NCBI GenBank assembly: GCA_021200315.1
Contig: JAJQGU010000073.1
Location: 1 to 64,000, forward strand
Direction: 5' to 3'
Length of the DNA stretch: 64,000 nucleotides
DNA from: Akkermansiaceae bacterium
GTDB lineage: Bacteria > Verrucomicrobiota > Verrucomicrobiia > Verrucomicrobiales > Akkermansiaceae
Part shown: piece by piece, positions 7,565 to 15,367 of the stretch
Layout of the letters: the number at the start of each line of letters is the position of its first letter
Position numbering within the stretch: position 1 is the stretch's first letter
Made by a program: the position numbers and the translations under genes
The notes under the pieces: model-generated
Seen by the model: the letters and a program-made list of their open reading frames with translations, nothing else
The model's database searches: none
What the model was told of the DNA's origin: nothing

Positions 7565-8764
7565 ATGAAACAGGTGTTTTCTATACTGGCTCTCTATGCA
7601 GTTCTTGATGCCGCGCCGCTTGAGCCAGCTCGAGAAGCGGTTGCCGGGCGCTGGATTACTACCAGCGAAATTACACACGCGATGCTCGAGAATATTCAGC
7701 CAAGGCTTGCTTTCCGTTCTGGTGTCACGGCAGAGGAATTTGCTGCTTGGCAGGCCGATGTCCGTGCCGCAGTGAAACGGCTCTTTGTACGGCCCGAATA
7801 TCTGGCCAGTGACCGGGCGCCGTGTTTACTCACTGTGGAAAGGAGGGATGATTGCCGCATTGAAAAGTGGGAAGCGTATCCTGTGAGACATGCCGCTGTT
7901 CGTTTTCTAGTACTCATCCCTCCACATAGAGAGGGCGTGCGTTTACCTGCCGTGCTCTGCATTCCCGGTTCCGGACAGACGAAAGAACAGCTTGCTTCTC
8001 CGGGGGGCATGGCTGATTTCTATGCTTGTCAGGGCTATATCGCCGTAGCGGTGGATCACCCCGGCATAGGGGAAACGGCTGATCCTGCAGTTTCGGAAGA
8101 ATATCTCGCACGCCAGCTGCTCGAAATGGGCTGGAGCTGGCTGGGCTATTCCGTCGCGTTGGATCAGGCTGTGCTGGATTGGATGAAAACCCGGGCAGAT
8201 GTACGAGCCGATCGAATCATCATCAGTGGGTTTTCGCTGGGCACCGAGCCACTGATGGTGCTTGGGAATCTCAATCCGGATGTTTATGCGTTTGTCTATA
8301 ACGATTTTCTCTGCCGTACCCTTGAGCGGGCCTGCGTGCTTACCAAACCGGGTAAAGACGGACGGCGTCCGAAAATCAACAGTATCCGCCATCTCGTTCC
8401 TGGCTTCTGGCGTGAATTCGATTTTCCGGATCTTGTGGCGGCTCTCGCTCCGCGTCCCGTTCTTTTCACTGAAGGCGGCATGGATCGCGACTTTAACCTT
8501 GTGCGTGCTGCCTTCTCCTGCATTCATGCCGCCGACCGTGTGGAAATTCACCACTATGCTGCCTTTCAGAATCCGGCTTCCCGAGAGCTTCTCGAGCATA
8601 TGCCCGAGCGCATTGACCGAGATGAATTCTTTCGCAAGGCCAATGTTGAGCCGTCCCGGCACGGCTTCAAAAGAGACCTCGTCCGGCCTTGGTTGAAGAA
8701 GTGGACAGATACACATGAATCCGATGGGAATACTCTTCCTGGCTATAGCTTGACGAATGGTTGA
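7565..8764 (+). CDS. Secreted alpha/beta hydrolase, acetyl-xylan-esterase-like
   Basis: 399 residues with a short hydrophobic N-terminus (VFSILALYAVLDAAP) that may be a signal peptide. The fold markers are LPAVLCIPGSGQ (oxyanion region), VAVDHPGIGE, and the nucleophile elbow GFSLGT with Ser224; later FTEGGMDRDF and IHHYAAF are candidates for the Asp and His. The large lid and DPAVSEE region recall the abhydrolase_7 and acetyl-xylan-esterase-like enzymes common in Planctomycetes and Verrucomicrobia, which remove acyl groups from polysaccharides. Substrate cannot be decided. It is monocistronic: the next gene reads the other way. Confidence 0.7.
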   Translation: MKQVFSILALYAVLDAAPLEPAREAVAGRWITTSEITHAMLENIQPRLAFRSGVTAEEFAAWQADVRAAVKRLFVRPEYLASDRAPCLLTVERRDDCRIEKWEAYPVRHAAVRFLVLIPPHREGVRLPAVLCIPGSGQTKEQLASPGGMADFYACQGYIAVAVDHPGIGETADPAVSEEYLARQLLEMGWSWLGYSVALDQAVLDWMKTRADVRADRIIISGFSLGTEPLMVLGNLNPDVYAFVYNDFLCRTLERACVLTKPGKDGRRPKINSIRHLVPGFWREFDFPDLVAALAPRPVLFTEGGMDRDFNLVRAAFSCIHAADRVEIHHYAAFQNPASRELLEHMPERIDRDEFFRKANVEPSRHGFKRDLVRPWLKKWTDTHESDGNTLPGYSLTNG

Positions 8765-8923
8765 GTTCGGCATCTGTCCGAATGAAGAGAGACGGAACCT
8801 GGAGACAGATTATGCCTGGAGAGGAGAGTCCTGCCTCATCAGATGAATCCATGTGAGCAGGGAAATGAGTTAATATGGAAAATTTGCAGATGAACTTATC
8901 AGGGTAGTTTATAGGAATGTGTG

Positions 8924-9589
8924 CTAATTTCCTGAAAGCTCGATCCCAAAAATTTTGCCGAGCTGCTGGGTATCCAGATCCTCTTGAGATGGAGGGAATG
9001 CTTCGATTTGCAGAAGCTCTTCCGGTTTAATTTGTCTCAAATGAAAAAGCAAAGAAGGATTCTCGTCGATCAGTATACCGCCGGCATAGATAGCCGCCGC
9101 TTCATGGGGACATGGTTCGCTCCAGTCTGGACAGGTGCAGCTCATGCGCCATTCTTCAGGTTGAGGAAGGAGACCGTGTGTGGGGTCGCAAAGAAGAGAA
9201 AGCAGATCCGCATCAAGTTTCCCTTCAAGCAGCGCCACTAGGGAAGAAACGCGGCTGCTGCATGTGCGGCGCAGTGTTTCGAGAATCGATTCCTCTAGGG
9301 GGGGGATGCCGATCGATACGTCGTATACGTATTCACCCATGACCTTCGCGTCAATACGACCGATGGAAATGCGCAGATCAAGCACGCAGAAGTGGCGCAG
9401 CAGTGAGCGCCCGGGAGAGAGAGATAAGCCTCCTTCTTCGCAGAGGGAGAGCTGTTTCATCCATGCCGAGCCCCAGAAATTCGAAGCAAGTCTGCGGGAT
9501 GAAGCGACTACGGGATTCGGTGACTCGCCTTTGCCGCGCATTTCGCGCAGCTTGTTGATGGCGAGTCTTTCAAGTTCAGCATACGTCAT
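8924..9589 (-). CDS. SWIM zinc-finger protein, orphan
   Basis: 221 residues. The N-terminal FWGSAWMKQL matches the tryptophan motif that opens bacterial SWIM proteins, and the zinc site CTCPDWSEPCPHEAA supplies Cys151, Cys153, Cys160 and His162 (CxCx6CxH). SWIM domains bind DNA or protein, and in bacteria they commonly sit beside a SNF2-type helicase gene. No helicase is found here; the neighbours are a hydrolase and a thioredoxin-like gene. It ends at 8924, with 9 bases between its start and the stop of the upstream TlpA-like gene, so the two may be cotranscribed. Confidence 0.8.
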   Translation of the reverse strand: MTYAELERLAINKLREMRGKGESPNPVVASSRRLASNFWGSAWMKQLSLCEEGGLSLSPGRSLLRHFCVLDLRISIGRIDAKVMGEYVYDVSIGIPPLEESILETLRRTCSSRVSSLVALLEGKLDADLLSLLCDPTHGLLPQPEEWRMSCTCPDWSEPCPHEAAAIYAGGILIDENPSLLFHLRQIKPEELLQIEAFPPSQEDLDTQQLGKIFGIELSGN

Positions 9590-9598
9590 GAAACGAAT

Positions 9599-10582
9599 TT
9601 ATTCGCCTGAGAGACTTTCGAGTTCCTGCAGCAGAAGAGAACCCATGCTGCGAAGATAGGGCTTTTCCAAATTCTGCGTTTTGTCCAGAGTTTGTTTCAA
9701 GGATTTGATAGAGGATGGGTTTAACTTGCGTCCCTTTTCCTTGATTTTCTGTAAGGAATCAATCTTCTTTCTGATTTCGGAAAGCTTCTTAAGGGCGGGG
9801 TCTTGTTGAAATTCGGCCAGCTGTTCGTCAAACTCCGTAATCGAAGGGACGGCCTTCTTCAGGCAAGTGATGGCGTTGAGCGCCTGCAGGGGATTGGTTT
9901 CGCACAGATTCGCGATGCGCGTTTTTTCGACGGAAAGCCATTCGTCATAGGCATTGCAGATGGCGGCCGCCTCTTCATCACCTTCTTTTTGACGAAGCTG
10001 GGTAATTTTCGCCTCGATGTTTGAGGCGTTGGAGTGTAGTGTTTTGGAGAGAGCCTTATATTTTTTTAATTCCAGCTCGGCAAGAATCGGTGTGCCATCG
10101 GTCACTTTGCGCACTTCTTTTTCCACCTTATCGTAAAGTTCTGAAGGAAAACCTGCAGCAACGACTTTTCCATTCGCGCCGATCAATACGCTGTAGGGCA
10201 GCCCACCAGAACAAGGCGCTTCGGGGATTCTCAAGAACTGATAGACAGGAAAGGTGATTTTCTGTTGTTGCAGGTATTCTTTCACCTTGGGAGAGGGTAA
10301 CTGACAATGGCTGGCAACGACAGTGAATCCTTGTGAACCGTATTTCTTTTGCAACTCTTGCAGATGAGGCATGGCCGCCAGGCAGGGAGGGCAGTTGATG
10401 CCCCAGTATTCAAAGAAAACCACCCGGCCTTTCAGGTCGTTGGCGGTTATCTTGGGACCATGGATATAAGCATTCTCGTTGAAGTCGGGGAAGGTAGCTT
10501 TTTCTCCAACTGCCCCTTGGGCAATTGGAAGACAAATTGTGATTGTGTAAAACCGCAATATGTTGGAAATAAATCGGAACAT
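9599..10582 (-). CDS. TlpA-like thioredoxin-fold protein with long helical C-terminus
   Basis: Start chosen at the ATG at 10582, which begins a signal-peptide-like MFRFISNILRFYTITICLPI (a longer frame to 10639 adds unlikely residues). 327 residues: signal peptide 1-22, an AhpC/TlpA-type thioredoxin domain with the redox pair Cys64-Pro-Pro-Cys67 in YWGINCPPC, SLP-type strand GLPYSVLIGANG, then about 180 residues of charged helices, probably coiled coil (for example KLSEIRKKIDSLQKIKEKGR). It is likely a periplasmic or membrane-attached thiol-disulfide oxidoreductase. The helical tail is not typical of TlpA or ResA and might be a docking or scaffold region. Nine bases separate it from the SWIM gene. 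Confidence 0.75.
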   Translation of the reverse strand: MFRFISNILRFYTITICLPIAQGAVGEKATFPDFNENAYIHGPKITANDLKGRVVFFEYWGINCPPCLAAMPHLQELQKKYGSQGFTVVASHCQLPSPKVKEYLQQQKITFPVYQFLRIPEAPCSGGLPYSVLIGANGKVVAAGFPSELYDKVEKEVRKVTDGTPILAELELKKYKALSKTLHSNASNIEAKITQLRQKEGDEEAAAICNAYDEWLSVEKTRIANLCETNPLQALNAITCLKKAVPSITEFDEQLAEFQQDPALKKLSEIRKKIDSLQKIKEKGRKLNPSSIKSLKQTLDKTQNLEKPYLRSMGSLLLQELESLSGE

Positions 10583-10922
10583 AACGACTATTTTTAGCTG
10601 CTGCAAAACGTACAGGCAAATACATATTCGCCTGTCCACAGAAAGACGGCCTTTTCAGCGTAAAAAGTTTTTGACGAATGTCAAGATAAAAATCGAAGAA
10701 TGACGCTTATCCACCACATATGTCCCAAAGATTTACCGAGGGAAAAGGCTGCAGGAATCATGCGGCGCAGCGGATTTGAATCGGACAGGACGAGAGAGGC
10801 GCTTCCTGCCATTTCCCCAGACGCTTACATGCCGCAACGCAAATGCGGGAATGCTTGCCGGAAGAATTTCTGTTTTGTGAAAGCGACTGGGAGTAGGCGA
10901 TTTATCCCATAGAGGAAGCGAT
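10583..10922. other. Intergenic region upstream of the TlpA-like gene
   Basis: 340 bases between two leftward genes. No convincing reading frame. It contains the promoter region of the TlpA-like gene and a pair of GCGATTTAT direct repeats about 22 bases apart near 10896-10926, just after the YfhO-like stop codon. No terminator hairpin with a T-run was recognised. Confidence 0.5.
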
Positions 10923-13172
10923 TTATTTTATGACTCTTCCCCTTTTGCGGCGATATAGGGAGACGATGCAAAGGGACAATGCGGTACAGCCCATAATGGG
11001 ATAATACAAATTACGGTAGGGGGTGTGATACTGCAGAAGAACTTCTCCATCACGTGGCAGATTGGGGAGGCAAATTTCTATGCCGTATCGTTCTGTAGGT
11101 GCTATTGGCAGGCTGGTTTCGTCATCGAGTTTTGCCTCCCATCCCTTGGAAAAACTTTCCAAGACAATCAGAGTTCTGGCTTCAGGGGGAACGATGAAGT
11201 GCATTCTGTTTGGTGTGCGCCAAGTAGGTGAAATGGGCCGCAAAGCATTTTGTCCGTCAATCCTGATGAAATAGCGCCCTTGATACATGGGATTGGCAAG
11301 AAGGAAAAAATCCTCCGTCTTTTGGACAACCTTCCATCCCCTGCCTACGGAAGGATCTTCACATTTGGCGTTGCACATAAGATGAGAAATCCCTGCCGAG
11401 GCGAAATCTTCCGGATCATAATCACTGCCCAGAGGTTTCAAATACTTGGGCTGCACGGTTTCATAACCTGACGCCAATCTGATCCCGTAGGAGGATAAAT
11501 GATTGTTGATCATGAAATCTTTGTCGTTGACCGAATTTACCGCCTTTACGGCTCCATCTCCCACATTTGCGCGGAATTCAGACATCCAAGATGGTTCCGG
11601 ATAAAGAGAGCCGTTTTTCGCCTTTTCCCCATATGTGACCCATGAAAAAGAAAAAACAGCCAATTCGCCAAAAGTGCACAAAATAACGCAGCCAACCCAA
11701 ATGATGGGCCTCTTGCAGGATGAATTGATTCTGGAGCATGCATATAGTCCCATGCTGATAAACAGTATCAATAAAAGATTACGCCAATCCCAAATCATTA
11801 GTTGTTTGATCAGGCGAGCAGCTCGGAGATAATACCATGAACTTCGCTCGTTTTGGGCTTGGGAAAGCGCATAAGTGCGGTCTATCATCAGACGCATCTT
11901 CTCTAGAAGAATCTCTTGATTATATGAGAGAAGGATAGAGGACAGAAGCCACAGAAGCAAAATTATCCCCCCCCCCCATGCCAGCTTGCGCCACAGCAGC
12001 GCTTTCGGGTTCCTGCTCAGGTCAAACAATTGCCATGAAGCCAGCCAGCTCATACCTAATGCCATGACCACAGTAGAACGGGAATACAGAAAAGTCGCCA
12101 AGGGAGAAAACGAAGCGACCAAACTGATGATGAAAATCAATTTGGCAGCCAGCGGAGCTCGGGGATTTAACAAGCCTATTGCTGCCAGAATAAATAACAC
12201 GCATCCTGAATATTTAATATCAAACAAATCAGAATCAATAATCTTTAACAAGGAGAGAGATTGCGGGGTTCCGAAAAAATTCGGGATAATGAATGTAATG
12301 AGGCTGGGCAAACGAGAGATGCCCCAGTCAAATGGGAGTGTTTTGCATCCCTGCATGCGCGGCAGCGTATCTACAAATACATCTAAAGAAAGCAATGCCG
12401 CCAGCAAACCTGAAACGAGGTAAGGGGATGCAGAAGAGATAATAGCTTTCCATGAGCAGCGATTCTTTGTTTCCCACCACTCTGCCAAGAAAAGGCATGC
12501 CACCAAGAGAACGACGAAGGTGCATGTCTGAAGATTCCCTCCCCGAAAAGCCAAGGAGATGAACAGAACAGCCGGAATGTTCAACCAATCTCTTTTCTCC
12601 TTTCTTCGCATGAAAGCCCAGACAATCCATGGCGCCCAAATCATTCCGCCAAACCACCTGTCGTACATCCACATAATGAATTGGGAAAAGAAACTGAACC
12701 CTACAGCTGCCAGAAGCGCGCACGAAATCGGTAGGGAGCTTCTCTTTACTAGTATAATCATGCCCAGCCCCGCAATGAAAAACTGCATAATGATTCCCAA
12801 ATCCCAAGCTGTCCAGAAGGGAAGAAGAGCAAACAGCCAATGATGCCAATCTCCAGGGCTCAGCATGGTGTTCTCGGGAAGAGATGTCCCATTATGTGTA
12901 TAGGGATTCCAGCCCATGTACCCGTCATGCTTCCATGATTGCTGCATAGCCCAATTATATGGCAAATATTGGGATGCACCGTCAGAATTGTATTGATTAT
13001 GGGTCTGCTCTATTGGGTTTGTTGCAAAAGGTCTGAATATGCAATCCACGCAATCCATCGGAGCTAGAACTTTTCCTCCAAATACAGCGGGAACAAAGAA
13101 ACCGACAGTCAATGCCAGCCAGATGAAGACACCGATCAGTAATCCCGAATTTTCTGATTTTCTAAAATTCAT
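10923..13172 (-). CDS. YfhO-like polytopic membrane protein, putative GT-C glycosyltransferase
   Basis: 749 residues with about 12-13 predicted membrane spans and a C-terminal soluble part. The early DCVDCIFRPFATNP and SQYLPYNWAM region, with acidic residues in the first external loop, and a late beta-rich domain (ESFSKGWEAKLDDE) match YfhO and related DUF membrane proteins. These are thought to move sugars from undecaprenyl-phosphate donors onto surface polymers; substrate here is unknown. The N-terminal LLIGVFIWLALTVGFFVPAV is a first span. An 11-G run (11967-11977 on the plus strand) lies at about residue 400, where slippage would truncate the protein. Its upstream region carries two CATTGCGAATG copies. 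A+T content is higher than in neighbours. Confidence 0.65.
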   Translation of the reverse strand: MNFRKSENSGLLIGVFIWLALTVGFFVPAVFGGKVLAPMDCVDCIFRPFATNPIEQTHNQYNSDGASQYLPYNWAMQQSWKHDGYMGWNPYTHNGTSLPENTMLSPGDWHHWLFALLPFWTAWDLGIIMQFFIAGLGMIILVKRSSLPISCALLAAVGFSFFSQFIMWMYDRWFGGMIWAPWIVWAFMRRKEKRDWLNIPAVLFISLAFRGGNLQTCTFVVLLVACLFLAEWWETKNRCSWKAIISSASPYLVSGLLAALLSLDVFVDTLPRMQGCKTLPFDWGISRLPSLITFIIPNFFGTPQSLSLLKIIDSDLFDIKYSGCVLFILAAIGLLNPRAPLAAKLIFIISLVASFSPLATFLYSRSTVVMALGMSWLASWQLFDLSRNPKALLWRKLAWGGGIILLLWLLSSILLSYNQEILLEKMRLMIDRTYALSQAQNERSSWYYLRAARLIKQLMIWDWRNLLLILFISMGLYACSRINSSCKRPIIWVGCVILCTFGELAVFSFSWVTYGEKAKNGSLYPEPSWMSEFRANVGDGAVKAVNSVNDKDFMINNHLSSYGIRLASGYETVQPKYLKPLGSDYDPEDFASAGISHLMCNAKCEDPSVGRGWKVVQKTEDFFLLANPMYQGRYFIRIDGQNALRPISPTWRTPNRMHFIVPPEARTLIVLESFSKGWEAKLDDETSLPIAPTERYGIEICLPNLPRDGEVLLQYHTPYRNLYYPIMGCTALSLCIVSLYRRKRGRVIK
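11967..11977 (-). repeat. Intragenic G11 homopolymer (C11 on plus strand)
   Basis: Eleven consecutive C residues on the plus strand encode the Gly-Gly-Gly portion of the YfhO-like protein near residue 400. The full-length frame is ON at a length of 11; gain or loss of one base shifts the frame. It is a candidate contingency tract. Confidence 0.7.
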
Positions 13173-13186
13173 ATTTATAACAAAAA

Positions 13187-13310
13187 CATTGCGAATGGAT
13201 AGAGGCTACGAATAAAATGCAAAACCTGGAGGTATATAAAACTCCATGGCCGGACAAACAAGTTGTTGTACAATCATAACCCGTGAAGAGTATGCAGCAT
13301 TGCGAATGCT
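13187..13310. promoter_or_regulatory. Pair of CATTGCGAATG palindromes upstream of the YfhO-like gene
   Basis: The 11-base dyad CATT-GCG-AATG occurs at 13187-13197 and 13298-13308; the second is extended to a perfect 15-base dyad (AGCATT-GCG-AATGCT, 13296-13310). The first lies 15 bases before the ATG of the YfhO-like gene. They look like operator half-site pairs. The rest of the 348-base A+T-rich gap to the tRNA holds no gene. Confidence 0.35.
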
Positions 13311-13520
13311 ATGACAAGATTATTCTGAAATGATCTGCTCCCTAATACCATACGATTCGTTTCATTTTATGAACAGTAGTCTTTGTACCAAACACGTCTG
13401 GGAGCTATTGCGTGGCGGATTCCTGAGAGAGATATGAAATTTCCGCAAAGAAATCATAATTTTCTCTTGTCAATCGTTCCAAACCTGCTACACTTTTTTC
13501 CGCCTTCTTGGTTTGACCAA

Positions 13521-13605
13521 GCGCACGTGGCGGAATTGGTAGACGCGCTAGTTTCAGGTTCTAGTGAGTAACATCGTGGAGGTTCGAGTCCTCTCGTGCG
13601 TACCA
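13521..13605 (+). tRNA. tRNA-Leu (anticodon CAG)
   Basis: Acceptor arm GCGCACG pairs with CGTGCGT (one G-U at the first pair), D-loop GGAATTGGTAGACGCG, anticodon loop TTCAGGT with CAG at its centre, a long variable arm as expected for class II leucine tRNA, T-loop GGTTCGAGTCC, and an encoded CCA end at 13603-13605. It decodes CUG. It is not next to any integrase and looks undisturbed. Confidence 0.95.
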
Positions 13606-14034
13606 TTTAAATATGGCGTCAGGCGCAAAATGTGTCGTTTTGGGCTGAGGATGTAACGAGGCTCTGCACATATGTGCTCACTCAGCGGCTGGCAAAGTTG
13701 CGCGGAATATCCGTCGTTACAATTACATCTTGTAACGGTGTATTCTCCGGTGAGGTCATTTTCAATCTGAATCTCCACATGCAGATGGTGGCTTCGCACC
13801 GTCGGCGCATGGGTTGATGCAATGCTCTCAATGAGCGGTGGGATGCATATCATCCGCTCCATCATCCTGGGTTTTCGGATACGCTTACGACATTCGATCG
13901 AGTTCCGCCTCGGATGGCGCAGCAATGATGAAAATCGGGAGAATCACGGGATGAACATTCATCTCGCTGTTGATGCCGGGAGCGGGTATGTGCACACGAT
14001 TGCCGAAGCTGCTGCCAATGCACATGGCGTCGGC
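13606..14034. other. Intergenic stretch after tRNA-Leu
   Basis: 429 bases. Short open frames exist on both strands, but none has a start site, conserved motif or codon pattern that I trust; the leftward frame over the tRNA is an artefact. No terminator or RNA structure was recognised with confidence. Confidence 0.5.
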
Positions 14035-14655
14035 TCAGAAAGGCTTTGCGGGTGGAAGCACTTGCACGCTGTCCATCCCCGCTGCGGCCGCAGCTTCCAA
14101 GCCGGGCTCGGCATCCTCAAATACGAGACATTTGTCAGGGGGTGCCCCCAGAATTTCAGCCACTTTCAGGAATATGTCTGGTGCTGGTTTGCCGTGAAGC
14201 ACGTCTTCGGGAGTGATGATAATGTCGAAAAGATTTTCAATGCCGGCTGCCGCCAAGGTGGCCCGCGCACCCTTGGCCAGGCTGCCCGTGCCGATGCCGT
14301 AGGGGATACCGCTTCTCTTCAGGTGTAACACGAAAGAGATGGTTTCTCCGATTGCGGAGAGTTTTTCATGGGCAATCAGGTCGAGGTAGCATTGCCGTTT
14401 GAGACTGGAGACGGCGGCGGTATCGAGCTGAAGGCTGTGTTTTTGGTTGACGCTTGAGACTACGTCCTGAGCAGAGCGGCCTCCATGGGCAAGGAACTCA
14501 TTCCATGTGAAGACGTGATCGGGCGCCCCTGAAAGCAGCAGAGCGCGGCGCCAAGCTTTGTAGTGGGCGCACATGCTGTCTACGAGTGTGCCGTCGAGAT
14601 CGAAGATGTATGCGGCGTAACGCCGCGCGGGAATGCTGACGCGGGAACGAACCAT
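14035..14655 (-). CDS. HAD-superfamily sugar-phosphatase-like hydrolase
   Basis: 206 residues from the ATG at 14655; upstream in-frame residues are rejected because they overlap the ktrA gene. HAD motif I is YIFDLDGTLVDS, the cap follows as in beta-phosphoglucomutase and phosphoglycolate-phosphatase relatives, motif II is GIGTGS, the motif III Lys is in HGKPAPD, and motif IV is VFEDAEPGLEAA. It dephosphorylates or isomerises a small phosphorylated metabolite; the substrate is not evident. It lies 13 bases downstream of the ktrA stop and may be the last gene of the ktrB-ktrA operon. Confidence 0.85.
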   Translation of the reverse strand: MVRSRVSIPARRYAAYIFDLDGTLVDSMCAHYKAWRRALLLSGAPDHVFTWNEFLAHGGRSAQDVVSSVNQKHSLQLDTAAVSSLKRQCYLDLIAHEKLSAIGETISFVLHLKRSGIPYGIGTGSLAKGARATLAAAGIENLFDIIITPEDVLHGKPAPDIFLKVAEILGAPPDKCLVFEDAEPGLEAAAAAGMDSVQVLPPAKPF

Positions 14656-14668
14656 GGAACTGAATTTC

Positions 14669-15367
14669 TTACACCCCGAAATGCTCGGCAAAGTGAACCA
14701 AGTCTTTTTCCTGCCCAAAGAGCACCAGCACATCGTCATTTTCGAAAACGAGCTCGGGCGTGGGAAAATCAATCACCGGCTCGTCGGGGGTAGCCAACAC
14801 GTCTGCACTCTGCATTTCTGGTACGCCGCGCCGCACCGTGAGAAGGTTGAGCCGGAAGCGCGTACGCAGACAGACATCTCGGAGCATTTTCCCTACCCAT
14901 TCGTTCGGAAGATGTACTTCAGCCAAGGCGTGGCTTCTGTCGATCTTGCGGAAGTGCATGAGAGATTCGTTCACAAACCGCGCTGCGAGCATTTCGGCCG
15001 CCATTTCCTCGGCTCGGATCTGTCCTTCCACACCGATCATCTGCAACAGGCGGGAATGGATTGGGTTGACGGCTCGGGCAAAGATGTGGCGAACCCCCAG
15101 TTCTTTGAGCTGAGCCGTGATGAGGATGCTGCGTTCGAAGTTTTCTCCGATAGCGACAATCACGCGCAAATCGTCCCCGAGCAGGTCAAGCTGCTGCAGG
15201 GTGCGGGGATCAGAGGCATCGCCGCTGAGCGCATACGTGACATCGTCTTTCATTTCATTCACAATCGATCTTTTTTCATCGAGAATGGTGACTTCGCGGC
15301 CGGCATGAGCCAGATTGAGGGCAAGGGCGCGGCCGAATTGCCCCATGCCGATGATGACGTATTTCAT
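14669..15367 (-). CDS. ktrA: KtrA/TrkA-type K+ uptake regulatory subunit
   Basis: 232 residues. The N-terminal RCK domain begins with the NAD(H)/ATP-binding VIIGMGQFGRALA, then VTILDEKRS (acidic end of beta-2) and ALSGDASD; the C-terminal half (about 140-232) is a RCK_C/TrkA-C domain. Such subunits sit on the cytoplasmic face of KtrB/TrkH and gate K+ uptake by nucleotide binding. The start ATG overlaps the ktrB stop (ATGA), so the two are translationally coupled. A longer frame to 15427 was rejected because it would extend into ktrB without family similarity. Confidence 0.9.
   Translation of the reverse strand: MKYVIIGMGQFGRALALNLAHAGREVTILDEKRSIVNEMKDDVTYALSGDASDPRTLQQLDLLGDDLRVIVAIGENFERSILITAQLKELGVRHIFARAVNPIHSRLLQMIGVEGQIRAEEMAAEMLAARFVNESLMHFRKIDRSHALAEVHLPNEWVGKMLRDVCLRTRFRLNLLTVRRGVPEMQSADVLATPDEPVIDFPTPELVFENDDVLVLFGQEKDLVHFAEHFGV

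Noticed and set aside
13554..13925. Leftward open frame of 123 codons over tRNA-Leu
   Set aside because: Its C-terminus is the antisense of the tRNA, a well-known false gene call; no family-like content in the rest.
14656..14772. Longer N-terminus for the HAD hydrolase
   Set aside because: The additional residues overlap ktrA and lack similarity; motif I lies at the expected distance from the ATG at 14655.
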